Origin: Nocardia fusca NBRC 14340
GTDB taxonomy: Bacteria; Actinomycetota; Actinomycetes; Mycobacteriales; Mycobacteriaceae
DNA: 62,405 bases
NCBI RefSeq assembly: GCF_001618425.1
Contig: NZ_BDCU01000004.1
Location: 1 to 62,405, forward strand
Direction: 5' to 3'
Shown here: positions 36,239 through 47,227 of the stretch, piece by piece
How the letters are laid out: each line of letters begins with the position of its first letter
Position numbering within the stretch: the stretch's first letter is position 1
Position numbers and translations under genes: made by a program
Notes under the pieces: model-generated
Databases searched by the model: none
Told to the model about the DNA's origin: nothing
Seen by the model: the letters and a program-made list of their open reading frames with translations, nothing else

Positions 36239-36460
36239 CTACGGCCGGTCGAGCCGACCGGTGCGGATGTTCGAGGTGAAGGTATCCCAGGCCCCAGAGG
36301 TGAAAGACAAGGCCGGGCCGCCGCCGCGATCCTTGGAACCGGGCACACCCACCACACCTCCCTCGAAGAACGCCACCTCGACACAGTCCTGGCTGCCGCC
36401 GCTGTAGCTCTTGAGCCAACCGGTCGATATCGCCGGCTGCGCGGTGCGCCTCGAACTCAT
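36239..36460 (-). CDS. DUF397 domain protein with altered N-terminus
   Basis: This 73-aa protein carries the DUF397 core WLKSYSGGSQDCVEVAFFEGG, GVPGSKDRGGGPALSF and WDTFTSNIRTGRLDRP. DUF397 proteins usually lie beside XRE regulators in actinomycetes; none is adjacent here. Its first 15 codons overlap, in another frame, the EspG-like fragment upstream, so the gene looks like the product of a deletion that joined two genes. It may or may not be expressed. Confidence 0.65.
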   Translation of the reverse strand: MSSRRTAQPAISTGWLKSYSGGSQDCVEVAFFEGGVVGVPGSKDRGGGPALSFTSGAWDTFTSNIRTGRLDRP

Positions 36461-36566
36461 CGATCGTGGCGAAACGGCTCCGGTAGCGCAGGAGTGTGGG
36501 CATACGGTCGTTGCCCTCGTCGAACCAGTGCGCGGCAAAGGTATCCGGTTCCCAGGTCCAGGCCAT
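36400..36566 (-). pseudogene. EspG-like N-terminal fragment
   Basis: The frame starting at ATG 36566 reads MAWTWEPDTFAAHWFDEGND, RMPTLLRYRSRFATIDEFEAHR, which resembles the N-terminus of Nocardia ESX secretion-associated EspG-like proteins. The similarity stops after about 40 residues and the frame then runs into DUF397 DNA out of phase. It is a truncated remnant. Confidence 0.55.
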
Positions 36567-36694
36567 ACGGGTGATATCCGTTCCAATCGAGCAACGCTGA
36601 TGTCAATTTTATTCGCGAACATTGTTCACGCTACGGAGAGATCGATATGGGCTAGGAGCCAACCACGAGCAACACATTCAACACCAGAAAACCA

Positions 36695-37525
36695 ATGGAC
36701 ACCGCCGAGCGCGACGAACACGATTCCCGCATGAGTTTCGATATGCGCAGCACCGACCTGGATGCGATCAACTCCGCAACCAAATACCCATCGATACCGA
36801 CCTACCACCAACTCGGGGAACGCGGCGCACTCACCGAAGTCGTCACACAGTTCACCGGCCCGGTCATCGGAACCGAGAAGGTCGACGGCTCGAACGCGCG
36901 GATCATCTCCCTGCCCGACGGCAATTGGCTGCTCGGCAGCCGCGAGGAACTGCTGTACGCCAAAGGTGATCTCATCGGCAACCCGGCTCAAGGCATCGTG
37001 GCCGGCCTGCGCGAGTTCGCCGAATCGCTGGAGCCGGTGAACGACGTTGTGCGCGTGCACTATCTGGAGCTGTACGGCGGCAAGATCACCGCGGCGAGCA
37101 AGCAGTACACGAGCGAACGTGCCGTCGGCTACCGGCTGTTCGACATGGTCGAGCTGCGCGACTACGACGCGATCCTGACCCGCTCGCTCTCGGAGATATC
37201 GTCCTGGCGCGAGTCGGGCGGGCAGCCGTTCCTGACCGAAACCGATCTCACCACGGCCGCCGCACGCGACGGAGTCGAACTCACGCCCCGGCTGTTCGAA
37301 TTCGACGCGACGGAGCTGCCACGCGACGTCGAGTCCACGCACAAGTTTCTCGCCGAACAGCTGCCGTTGACCCGCTGCCGCCTCGACCAGGGCGGGACCG
37401 GGAATCCCGAGGGCATCGTGCTGCGAACCCCGAACCGCTCGGTCATCGCGAAAGCACGCGTCGAGGACTACGACCGAACCCTCCGCCGACGGGGCCAAAC
37501 CGCGCCCGCAGCCCGCAACAACTGA
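36695..37525 (+). CDS. RNA ligase family protein
   Basis: This 276-aa protein has the nucleotidyltransferase motifs of Rnl2-type RNA ligases in order: motif I EKVDGSNARI (K62 as AMP-accepting lysine), motif III-like VGYRLFDMVEL, motif IV PEGIVLRTPN and motif V AKARVEDYDRTLR. Such enzymes seal or repair RNA through an enzyme-AMP intermediate. No RNA-cleaving partner, kinase-phosphatase or RtcB is adjacent. The N-terminus is uncertain: ATGs at 36731 and 36743 are alternatives. It lies between an EspG/DUF397 remnant and an IS remnant. Confidence 0.8.
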   Translation: MDTAERDEHDSRMSFDMRSTDLDAINSATKYPSIPTYHQLGERGALTEVVTQFTGPVIGTEKVDGSNARIISLPDGNWLLGSREELLYAKGDLIGNPAQGIVAGLREFAESLEPVNDVVRVHYLELYGGKITAASKQYTSERAVGYRLFDMVELRDYDAILTRSLSEISSWRESGGQPFLTETDLTTAAARDGVELTPRLFEFDATELPRDVESTHKFLAEQLPLTRCRLDQGGTGNPEGIVLRTPNRSVIAKARVEDYDRTLRRRGQTAPAARNN

Positions 37526-37737
37526 CGCAGCGGGCACCAGCGACCGCGATGACCCGCCGGTCCCCGCCACCTCGATGCCTCATTCGGCGACGACAGAACC
37601 CGACGACCCCGACCACTCCCGCGATCTGTCGGTGACCGGTCGCCGGATCGAGGCCGTGGCCGACCCGGACCGCGTCCCATAGGCATTCGACGGAAACGAA
37701 TAGTGCTCGGTAGCAGCAACTCGGGAACAGGCGGGCG
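37526..37737. other. Intergenic stretch before the IS remnant
   Basis: I find no gene here. The sequence is GC-rich and of mixed coding character on both strands, consistent with decayed mobile-element DNA. Confidence 0.3.
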
Positions 37738-38055
37738 CGTACTCGCCCTGACCGGGTCCTGGCCGACAAGGCATATTCCTCCCGGGCGAATCGTGAATAT
37801 CTGCGCCGGCGTCGCATCCGGGCGACGATCGCGGTCCCGGCCGATCAAGCCGGGCACCGCCGCCGACGCGGTTCCGCCGGTGGCCGGCCTCCGGCGTTCG
37901 ACACAGTGATCTACCGGGATCGCAACACCGTCGAGCGCGGTATCAACCAGCTCAAACAACATCGGGCCGTGGCGACGCGATTCGACAAACTCGCCGTCCG
38001 CTACCTCGCCACGCTCCACATCGCCGCCATCAATCTATGGCTCAGTAACGACTTC
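37738..38055 (+). pseudogene. IS5-family transposase C-terminal remnant
   Basis: The frame encodes RPDRVLADKAYSSRANREYL, then RRRIRATIAVPADQAGHRRR, GGRPPAFDTVIYRDRNTVER and INQLKQHRAVATRFDKLAVRYLATLHIAAINLWL. The Y-R-x(3)-VERGINQLK segment carries the last acidic residue of the DDE triad. The N-terminal two-thirds is absent, and the frame runs past the usual C-terminus into the 3' end of the neighbouring gene. It is a dead fragment marking an old insertion. Confidence 0.82.
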
Positions 38056-38107
38056 GAGACACCGCCTAACTGCATTGCCCGCCGACCGACCGATTTCTGC
38101 AACAAGT

Positions 38108-39148
38108 TCACCCAGCGGAAATCAGTGGCGCCAACCGCTTCAGTTGTTCCACATCCGGCACCGAGACCAACAGCATGGTGACGCCTGCGGCCTCCCATAC
38201 CGCGATCTGCTCACGCACCTGGGTCTCGTTGCCGATGATCGCGGTCTCCAGTACCAGCTCGTCCGGTACGGCGGCCGCGGCCTCGGCTTTGCGGCCGGCC
38301 TGGAACAGCGTGCCGATCTCGTCGACTTCCTTCTCGTAGCCCATCCGGCGATACACCTGGGCATGGAAATTCAGTTCCGGCGCGCCCATCCCGCCGATGT
38401 AGAGCGAAGTGATCCAGCGCATCCGTTCGATCTCGGCCGCGGGGTCGTCGGTGATGATCACCTGCGCGGTCGCGGCGATCTCGAAGTCCGCCCGCGAACG
38501 CCGGGCACCCGGGCGGGCGAAGCCCTCGTCCAGCCATTCGTTGTACACATCCGCCATACGGGGGGTGTAGTAGATGGCCAGCCAGCCGTCGGCGATCTCC
38601 GCGGTCAGCGCCACATTCTTCGGCCCTTCCGCGCCCAGCCAGATCGGCAGATCCGCACGTAGCGGATGGGTTATCGGCTTGAGCGGTTTCCCCAGACCGG
38701 TCGCGCCCGCGCCGTTGTAGGGCAGCGGATAGTTCGGCCCGTCGTTGGTCACCGGCCCCTGGCGGGCCAGCACCTTGCGCACGATATCGACGTACTCGCG
38801 GGTCCGCTGCAACGGTTTGGCGAACGGCTGCCCGTACCAGCCCTCCACCACCTGCGGGCCGGAGACGCCGAGGCCGAGTATCGCCCGCCCGCCGCTGAGA
38901 TGGTCGAGGGTCAGCGCGTGCATGGCGGTGGCGGTAGGGGTCCGGGCCGACAGCTGCACCACCGAGGTCCCCAGTCGTACCCGCTCGGTCGCCGAACCCC
39001 ACCAGGCCAGCGGCGTGAAGGCGTCCGACCCCCAGGACTCGGCGGCGAACACGGCGTCGAAGCCGGCTTCCTCGGCCGCCACGACGACCTCGGCGGCATG
39101 TTCCGGCGGGCCCGCGCTCCAGTACCCGAGTTGCAATCCGAACTTCAT
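38108..39148 (-). CDS. LLM-class F420-dependent oxidoreductase (Rv3520c-like)
   Basis: This 346-aa protein has the luciferase-like monooxygenase TIM-barrel pattern: MKFGLQLGYWSAG, FDAVFAAESWGSDAFTPLAWWG, LGTSVVQLSARTPTATAMHALTLDHLSGGRAILGLGVSGPQ and PIWLGAEGPKNVALTAEIADGW. These enzymes use F420 or FMN. Its position beside the DUF35-ltp4-ltp3 genes and its divergent promoter with a KstR-like site match Rv3520c. Its exact sterol step is not known to me. Confidence 0.87.
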   Translation of the reverse strand: MKFGLQLGYWSAGPPEHAAEVVVAAEEAGFDAVFAAESWGSDAFTPLAWWGSATERVRLGTSVVQLSARTPTATAMHALTLDHLSGGRAILGLGVSGPQVVEGWYGQPFAKPLQRTREYVDIVRKVLARQGPVTNDGPNYPLPYNGAGATGLGKPLKPITHPLRADLPIWLGAEGPKNVALTAEIADGWLAIYYTPRMADVYNEWLDEGFARPGARRSRADFEIAATAQVIITDDPAAEIERMRWITSLYIGGMGAPELNFHAQVYRRMGYEKEVDEIGTLFQAGRKAEAAAAVPDELVLETAIIGNETQVREQIAVWEAAGVTMLLVSVPDVEQLKRLAPLISAG

Positions 39149-39184
39149 ATCCGACCCCTTCCGGCCTACTGCTTGCCAGCAGAA

Positions 39185-39199
39185 TAAGAACCTGTTCTA
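39185..39199. promoter_or_regulatory. KstR-like operator between the F420 enzyme and DUF35 genes
   Basis: TAAGAACCTGTTCTA contains AGAAC-CT-GTTCT, a perfect 5-bp inverted repeat, in the 60-bp divergent gap. Confidence 0.78.
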
Positions 39200-39208
39200 C
39201 TCGATATC

Positions 39209-40222
39209 GTGAATCAGGGGAATACTGCACCCACGGTAGTTACGCAGGAACGCCCGCCGGGACTGAAACCGAGCGATGTGCTCAGTGCGCCCCTGCGGAT
39301 GGAGTTCGACTACACGCGCTCCGTGGGACCCATCATCGGCAAGTTCCTTACCGGCCTGCGCGAGCGACGCGTCTTCGGTATCCGGGGTTCGGACGGCCGG
39401 GTGCTCGTACCACCGGCCGAATTCGACCCGGTGACCGCCGAACCGCTGTCGGAGTTCGTCGAGGTCGCCGCCACCGGCACGGTGAAGTCCTGGACCTGGG
39501 TCCGCGATCCGCTGCCCGGCCAGCCTTTCGACCGGCCGTTCGCCTACGCGCTGATCCAGCTCGACGGCGCCGACACCGCACTGCTGCACGCGGTCGATGT
39601 GGAGAGCCCGGAACAAATCGGCACCGGCCTGCGGGTGACCGCCCGCTGGGCCGCCGAACTCACCGGCACCATCCACGACATCGTCTGCTTCGAGCCCGGT
39701 GAGACCCCGACGGCGGAGCCGGCCCCGGCCTCGGATGCCGACCCGGTCACCATCATCACCACACCGATCGGGATGGACTACAAGCACACCGCCTCCCCCG
39801 AGGAGAGCACCTTCCTGCGCGGTCTGAAAGAAGGCAAACTCATCGGCGCGCGGGCCGATGCGAACAGCAAGGTGTACTTCCCGCCGCGCGGTGTCGATCC
39901 GGTGGACGGCCGGTCCACCTCCGATACCGTCGAGCTCGCCGACACCGCCACCGTCACCACCTTCTGCATCGTGAACGTGCCGTTTCTCGGCCAGCGGATC
40001 AAACCGCCCTATGTGGCGGCGTATGTGCTGATCGACGGCGCGGATATCCCCTTCCTGCATCTCGTACTCGGTTGCGAGGCCAGTGAGGTGCGGATGGGTA
40101 TGCGGGTCAAGGCGGTCTGGAAACCGCGCGAGGAGTGGGACTACACCATGGCCAATATCAGCCACTTCGAGCCGACCGGCGAGCCGGATGCCGACTACGA
40201 CACCTACAAGCATCACCTGTGA
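39209..40222 (+). CDS. Double DUF35/OB-fold protein (Rv3521-like)
   Basis: This 337-aa protein contains two similar halves (about residues 28-165 and 190-325). Each has a helical start (MEFDYTRSVGPIIGKFLTGL; MDYKHTASPEESTFLRGLKEGK), a LVPPAEFDP/YFPPRGVDP element and an OB-fold with AYALIQLDGADTALLH/AAYVLIDGADIPFLH. DUF35 proteins bind acyl-CoA and partner with thiolase-like lipid-transfer proteins, here most likely Ltp4 and Ltp3 directly downstream. Zinc-finger cysteines of classical DUF35 are not evident. Confidence 0.85.
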   Translation: MNQGNTAPTVVTQERPPGLKPSDVLSAPLRMEFDYTRSVGPIIGKFLTGLRERRVFGIRGSDGRVLVPPAEFDPVTAEPLSEFVEVAATGTVKSWTWVRDPLPGQPFDRPFAYALIQLDGADTALLHAVDVESPEQIGTGLRVTARWAAELTGTIHDIVCFEPGETPTAEPAPASDADPVTIITTPIGMDYKHTASPEESTFLRGLKEGKLIGARADANSKVYFPPRGVDPVDGRSTSDTVELADTATVTTFCIVNVPFLGQRIKPPYVAAYVLIDGADIPFLHLVLGCEASEVRMGMRVKAVWKPREEWDYTMANISHFEPTGEPDADYDTYKHHL

Positions 40223-40235
40223 GAGGGCTCCCCGC

Positions 40236-41303
40236 GTGACCATCACCGAGCGTTCCATCGACAACGCCACCGAGATCGCCGTCGTCGGCTTCGCGCACGC
40301 ACCGCATGTGTCGGAGACCTACGGCACCACCAACGGGGTGGAGATGCTGGTGCCCTGCTTCCAGCAGCTCTACGACCAGCTCGGCATCACCAAGTCCGAT
40401 ATCGACTTCTGGTGCTCCGGATCGTCGGACTACCTGGCCGGGCGGTCCTTCTCGTTCATCTCCGCCATCGATTCGATCGGCGCCGTACCGCCGATCAACG
40501 AATCCCATGTGGAGATGGACGCCGCCTGGGCTCTGTACGAGGCGTGGGTGAAACTGCGCACCGGCCAGGCGCAGACCGCCCTGGTCTACGGCTTCGGAAA
40601 GTCTTCGGCGAGCACGCTGCGCCAGGTGCTGTCCACCCAGCTCGACCCCTACCTGGTCACGCCCCTGTGGCCGGATGCGCTGGCCATCGCCGGGCTGCAG
40701 GCCCGGGCGGGTCTGGACGCCGGCCGCTGGACCGAGCGCGATATGGCCGCGGTCTCGGCCGCGCACACCATCGACGGGAAATCGGTCGACGAGCTGCTCA
40801 CCAACCCCTATGTCGCCGACCCGCTGCGCGAACACGACTGCGCGCCCGTCACCGACGGTGCCGCGGCCATCGTGCTGGCGGTCGGCGACCGCGCCCGCGA
40901 ACTGACCGAGCGTCCCGCGTGGATCACCGGGATGGCGCACCGGATCGATTCCAGTGTGCTGGGCGCTCGTGACCTGACCACCTCGCCGTCGGCCGCCGCC
41001 GCGGGACAGGCGGTGACCACCGGCGACACCAGCGGTATCGACGTCGCCGAACTACACGCACCGTTCAGCCACCAGCAGCTCATCCTGACCGAGGCGCTCG
41101 GTCTGAAACCGGAGACGAAGGTCAACCCGTCCGGCGGCGCGCTGGCCGGCAATCCCATGTTCGCCACCGGGCTGGAGCGCATCGGCTACGCCGCGCTGCC
41201 CATCATGGCGGGCACCGCGGGCCGCACCCTGGCACATGCCACCAGCGGCCCGGCCCTGCAGCAGAACCTTGTGACCGTTTTGAATTCGGAGGCCGGCCGA
41301 TGA
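40236..41303 (+). CDS. ltp4: Thiolase-fold lipid-transfer protein Ltp4
   Basis: This 355-aa protein has the thiolase superfamily fold (EIAVVGFAHAPH; VNPSGGALAGNPMFATGLERI) but not the standard Cys nucleophile motif: the equivalent region reads NESHVEMDAAWALYEAW. Ltp-type enzymes with DUF35 partners act as retro-aldolases on sterol side chains; Rhodococcus ltp3/ltp4 are needed for C24-branched sterols. The GTG at 40236 fits family length; its stop overlaps the ltp3 start. Confidence 0.87.
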   Translation: MTITERSIDNATEIAVVGFAHAPHVSETYGTTNGVEMLVPCFQQLYDQLGITKSDIDFWCSGSSDYLAGRSFSFISAIDSIGAVPPINESHVEMDAAWALYEAWVKLRTGQAQTALVYGFGKSSASTLRQVLSTQLDPYLVTPLWPDALAIAGLQARAGLDAGRWTERDMAAVSAAHTIDGKSVDELLTNPYVADPLREHDCAPVTDGAAAIVLAVGDRARELTERPAWITGMAHRIDSSVLGARDLTTSPSAAAAGQAVTTGDTSGIDVAELHAPFSHQQLILTEALGLKPETKVNPSGGALAGNPMFATGLERIGYAALPIMAGTAGRTLAHATSGPALQQNLVTVLNSEAGR

Positions 41304-42466
41304 GTTTCCCCGCCGCGGTGCTGGGCACCGGACAGACCCATCACGTTGCCAAGCGCAGCGATGTCTCGATGGCCGGGATGTGCCGCGAGGCGATCGACCG
41401 GGCACTGGCCGACGCCGACCTGACCATGGCCGATATCGACGCCATCGTCATCGGCAAGGCGCCGGACATGTTCGAAGGCATGATGATGCCCGAGCTGTAC
41501 CTGGCCGACGCGCTGGGCGCCCCTGGCAAACCGCTGTTGCGCGTGCACACGGCGGGCTCGGTCGGCGGTTCCACCGCCTGTGTGGCCGCCAGCATGGTGC
41601 AGGGCGGTGTGCACGAGAAGGTGCTCGCCATCGCCTGGGAGAAGCAGTCGGAATCGAATGCCATGTGGGCGTTGTCGATTCCGGTGCCCTTCACCATGCC
41701 GGTCGGCGCGGGCGCCGGCGGTTACTTCGCCCCCCATGTGCGGTCCTATATCCGCCGCTCGAACGCGCCCCTGCACATCGGCGCGACGGTGGCGGCCAAG
41801 GACCGGCGCAACGGGGCCAAGAACCCGCACGCCCATCTCAAGCAGGGCGACAAGACCGCCGAAGAGGTACTCGCCTCCCAGATGCTGTGGGACCCCATCC
41901 GGTTCGACGAGACCTGCCCCTCCTCCGACGGCGCCTGTGCCGTGGTCATCGGCGGCGAGAAATCGGCGGCCGCGGTGGAGGCGTCCGGGAAGAAGGTCGG
42001 CTGGATCCACGCCACCGCAATGCGGACCGAACCGCTGGCCTACGCCGGCCGTGACCAGGTGAACCCGCAGGCCGGCCAGGAAGCCGCGAAGGCCCTGTGG
42101 GCGCAGGCCGGGATCACCGACCCGCTGGCCGAGATCGACGCCGCCGAGATCTACGTCCCGTTCTCCTGGTTCGAACCGATGTGGCTGGAGAACCTCGGTT
42201 TCGCCGCCCCCGGCGACGGCTGGAAGCTCACCGACAAAGGCGAAACCGAGATCGGTGGCGCGCTGCCGGTGAACCCGTCCGGCGGCGTGCTCTCCTCGAA
42301 CCCGATCGGCGCTTCCGGCATGATCCGGTTCGCCGAGGCCGCCAAACAGGTCATGGGCCGGGCCGGTGACTACCAGGTCGACAATGCCCGCAAGGCGCTC
42401 GGCCACGCCTACGGTGGCGGCTCTCAGTACTTCTCCATGTGGGTCGTCGGATCGGAACGCCGATGA
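41300..42466 (+). CDS. ltp3: Thiolase-fold lipid-transfer protein Ltp3
   Basis: This 388-aa protein is homologous to Ltp4 and to SCP-x thiolases: AAVLGTGQTHHVAKRSDVSM, HTAGSVGGSTACVAASMVQGG, DAAEIYVPFSWFEP and VNPSGGVLSSNPIGASGMIRFAEAAKQ. It overlaps ltp4 by 4 bp and the next gene by 4 bp, showing a tightly coupled operon. The two proteins probably form one complex with the DUF35 protein. Confidence 0.88.
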   Translation: MSFPAAVLGTGQTHHVAKRSDVSMAGMCREAIDRALADADLTMADIDAIVIGKAPDMFEGMMMPELYLADALGAPGKPLLRVHTAGSVGGSTACVAASMVQGGVHEKVLAIAWEKQSESNAMWALSIPVPFTMPVGAGAGGYFAPHVRSYIRRSNAPLHIGATVAAKDRRNGAKNPHAHLKQGDKTAEEVLASQMLWDPIRFDETCPSSDGACAVVIGGEKSAAAVEASGKKVGWIHATAMRTEPLAYAGRDQVNPQAGQEAAKALWAQAGITDPLAEIDAAEIYVPFSWFEPMWLENLGFAAPGDGWKLTDKGETEIGGALPVNPSGGVLSSNPIGASGMIRFAEAAKQVMGRAGDYQVDNARKALGHAYGGGSQYFSMWVVGSERR

Positions 42467-43344
42467 CACTGCAGTTCAGTCTCGGTATCGCGCTGAGCCC
42501 GCTCGAGCAGCTGCCTGAACTCGCCCGCACCGCGGAAGAGGTCGGGTTCACCTCGATCGCCCTGCCGGATTCGCTGTTCTACATGAAATCGCAGGCGGCG
42601 AAGTACCCCTACACTCCGGACGGCAGCCGCTTCTGGGGCCCGGACACACCGTGGGTGGATCCGCTGATCGCCGCGACCGCCATGGCCGCGGTGACCAGCC
42701 GGTTGCGCTTCTACACCAATGTGCTCAAACTCGGATCCCGCAATCCGCTGCTGCTCGCCCGCCAGGTCGGGTCGGTGGCGAATCTGTCCGGTAACCGGTT
42801 CGGGTTCGGCGTGGGCATCGGCTGGGCGCCCGAGGAATTCGAGTGGTGCGGTGTGCCCTACGCGCGCCGCGGCGCCCGGGTCGACGAGATGATCGAGGTC
42901 ATCAAAAAGGTTCTCGCCGGCGGCATGGTCGAATTCCACGGCGAGTTCTTCGATTTCGACGAACTGCAGATGAGCCCGGCGCCGAGCGAACCGGTCCCGT
43001 TCTACATCGGTGGCCACACCGAGGTGGCCCTGCGCCGCGCCGCGAGGGTCGGGGACGGCTGGACCTCGGCCATGATGAAGTTCGACGATCTGCAGACCAC
43101 CATCGCCCGCCTGGGTGAGTTGCGGGCCGAATACGGTCGTGCTGAGGTGCCGTTCGAGATCCAGGCCGTCTGCATCGATAAGTTCGGCCGCGACGGTTAC
43201 CAGGAGCAATACGACGCCGGTGTCACCGATGCGATCGTGATCCCCTGGCTGGCCGCGGGTATCGGCTTCGACGGTGAACTCGAGGCGAAGAAGGACGCGC
43301 TGCGCAAGTTCGCCGAAGACTACATCCAGAACCCGATCAACTGA
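42463..43344 (+). CDS. LLM-class F420-dependent oxidoreductase, second copy
   Basis: This 293-aa luciferase-like enzyme begins MTLQFSLGIALSPLEQLPEL and contains RLRFYTNVLKLGSRNPLLLARQVGSVANLSGNRFGFGVGIGWAPEEFEWCG and VPFYIGGHTEVALRRAARVGDGW, a pattern typical of TIGR03619-type F420 oxidoreductases. The ATG at 42463 overlaps the ltp3 stop (ATGA), so it is part of the sterol operon. It differs from the neighbouring 38.1-kb copy in length and sequence. Confidence 0.87.
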   Translation: MTLQFSLGIALSPLEQLPELARTAEEVGFTSIALPDSLFYMKSQAAKYPYTPDGSRFWGPDTPWVDPLIAATAMAAVTSRLRFYTNVLKLGSRNPLLLARQVGSVANLSGNRFGFGVGIGWAPEEFEWCGVPYARRGARVDEMIEVIKKVLAGGMVEFHGEFFDFDELQMSPAPSEPVPFYIGGHTEVALRRAARVGDGWTSAMMKFDDLQTTIARLGELRAEYGRAEVPFEIQAVCIDKFGRDGYQEQYDAGVTDAIVIPWLAAGIGFDGELEAKKDALRKFAEDYIQNPIN

Positions 43345-43399
43345 TTTCCGCCTGTGCCGCTGCGGAAGTGGTGGCACACCGGCTTGTCGAGAGGAACAA

Positions 43400-43816
43400 A
43401 TGAGCAGCGAGGAACATCCCGCCCGCGCGGCCGGGCTCGCCTCCCAAGCCGCAGTCCGTGCCCGGGACAAGGCCGCCTGGCTCGCACTGTTCGCCGCGGA
43501 CGGCATCGTGGAGGATCCCATCGGCCCGTCCGGTTTCGATCCCGAAGGCAAGGGACACCGTGGGCCCGAGGCCATCGGCGCGTTCTGGGACAAGGCGATC
43601 GCGGCGACCGATTCCATCGATTTCCTCTTCGGTGATTCGTTCGCCTGCGGTGCCGAGGTCGCGTTCACCGGCACGATCCGCAGCGTTGTCGGAGGTCACC
43701 GCATCGATGCGGAGGGCGTGTTCACCTACAAGGTCGACGAAGCGGGCAAGATCCTCGCTCTGCGCGCGTTCTGGGAGGTCGACCGGGCAATGGCGACGGC
43801 CGCACCGGCCACCTGA
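43400..43816 (+). CDS. SnoaL/ketosteroid-isomerase-like protein
   Basis: This 138-aa protein has the NTF2/SnoaL cone fold: an N-terminal helix with AALAxxDKAAWLALFAADGIVEDPIGPSGFDP-like sequence, GHRGPEAIGAFWDKAIA, and beta strands ending FTYKVDEAGKILALRAFWEVDRAM. The D/P/G residues around VEDPIGPS match the steroid-isomerase-like group. It follows the F420 gene by 55 bp and is likely the last gene of the ltp operon. A strong hairpin follows. Confidence 0.83.
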   Translation: MSSEEHPARAAGLASQAAVRARDKAAWLALFAADGIVEDPIGPSGFDPEGKGHRGPEAIGAFWDKAIAATDSIDFLFGDSFACGAEVAFTGTIRSVVGGHRIDAEGVFTYKVDEAGKILALRAFWEVDRAMATAAPAT

Positions 43817-43868
43817 GCGGCGGCCGGCCGGTTTCCCTCCCGGCGCGGCCGCTTCCGCAGTACGGTCC

Positions 43869-43898
43869 TGCCCCGCACACCACCAGGTGTGCGGGGCA
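43869..43898. terminator. Hairpin after the ltp operon
   Basis: TGCCCCGCACACC (43869-43881), loop ACCA and GGTGTGCGGGGCA form a perfect 13-bp stem followed by GAATCTTTC. It probably ends the ltp operon. Confidence 0.7.
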
Positions 43899-44138
43899 GA
43901 ATCTTTCACTGCCCGGCGGCAGTGGTTTTACCCGCCCGAGCAGCGGGACGACGATGACTGCGACGGCGGCCCGGAGGAACCCGTCATCGCCGATGACCGG
44001 CCGACGACCTGGCAAGAATTCGCCGAGGACGCCCGCACCGGCGGCAATACCGAGCCGATCGTACTGGGCGGCGCGGCCTTCGAATTCGAGGATGCTCGAC
44101 CGGGGCAATCCGCGATCCGACGGGATCCCATCCGGTAG
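43887..44138 (+). CDS. Possible small or decayed ORF
   Basis: An 83-codon frame opens at a GTG inside the terminator stem and has strongly GC-biased third positions and a protein-like composition (DDRPTTWQEFAEDARTGG, IVLGGAAFEFED). No ribosome site precedes it and I recognise no family. It could be the 3' remnant of a gene whose start was lost. Confidence 0.3.
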   Translation: MCGAESFTARRQWFYPPEQRDDDDCDGGPEEPVIADDRPTTWQEFAEDARTGGNTEPIVLGGAAFEFEDARPGQSAIRRDPIR

Positions 44139-44164
44139 TCGTGGCACCGAGCCCTCGGAAAGAG

Positions 44165-44194
44165 TCCGGCCCCGCGTCGTCACGCGGGGCCGGA
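44165..44194 (-). terminator. Terminator of cyp125
   Basis: TCCGGCCCCGCGT and ACGCGGGGCCGGA form a perfect 13-bp stem with a 4-nt loop. On the minus strand CTCTTTCC follows. It lies 20 bp past the cyp125 stop. Confidence 0.75.
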
Positions 44195-44214
44195 ACAGCG
44201 ATCGGTCGCGAGCG

Positions 44215-46793
<2,579 letters not shown>

Positions 46794-47227
46794 CTCGTCC
46801 GCCAATTCCCTATTGCGACAGGACATCGGCCCGTACGGACCACAGTCACACCCGCACGGGCCCAGTATCCTTCACAAATTCGACCCGGTAGGTTGAACGT
46901 TCATCTCAGCTTTCGGCAGACGTGTCGTACGCCACACAATGGCTTCGGCACGGTTCCGGAAGGGATACCAGCTATCCAGAGGCTACTGGCTGCCCGCCCG
47001 GGAAGACCCCCGCGACGGGCGGCGACCTGGCCGTATCAGAGGTCCACAAGTCCGGTGCGGGCAACCCGCAAACGCGGTACCCCGGTCCACTTCCCCTGAT
47101 ATGCGCCTGGAAGCTTCAAGGAAATCCTGATTCAGGCGTAGGTTTTCAGTTACTGAGCCGCTAATATCAATGATAGGTATCCGAGATAACGACTGTTAGT
47201 ACAGTGAAGGGAATTGGGCGGCTCACA
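46794..47227. other. Intergenic region upstream of the EspR-like gene
   Basis: This 434-bp region carries an AT-rich stretch from about 47150 to 47215 just before the regulator gene, likely its promoter. Several short inverted segments occur near 46960-47095, but I cannot match them to a known riboswitch. A frame at 46922-47164 has poor coding character. Confidence 0.35.

Noticed and set aside
46920..47130. Possible riboswitch (cobalamin-like GC motifs) upstream of the EspR-like gene
   Set aside because: Short motif resemblances only; no conserved box in the right order, and the downstream gene is not a usual target.
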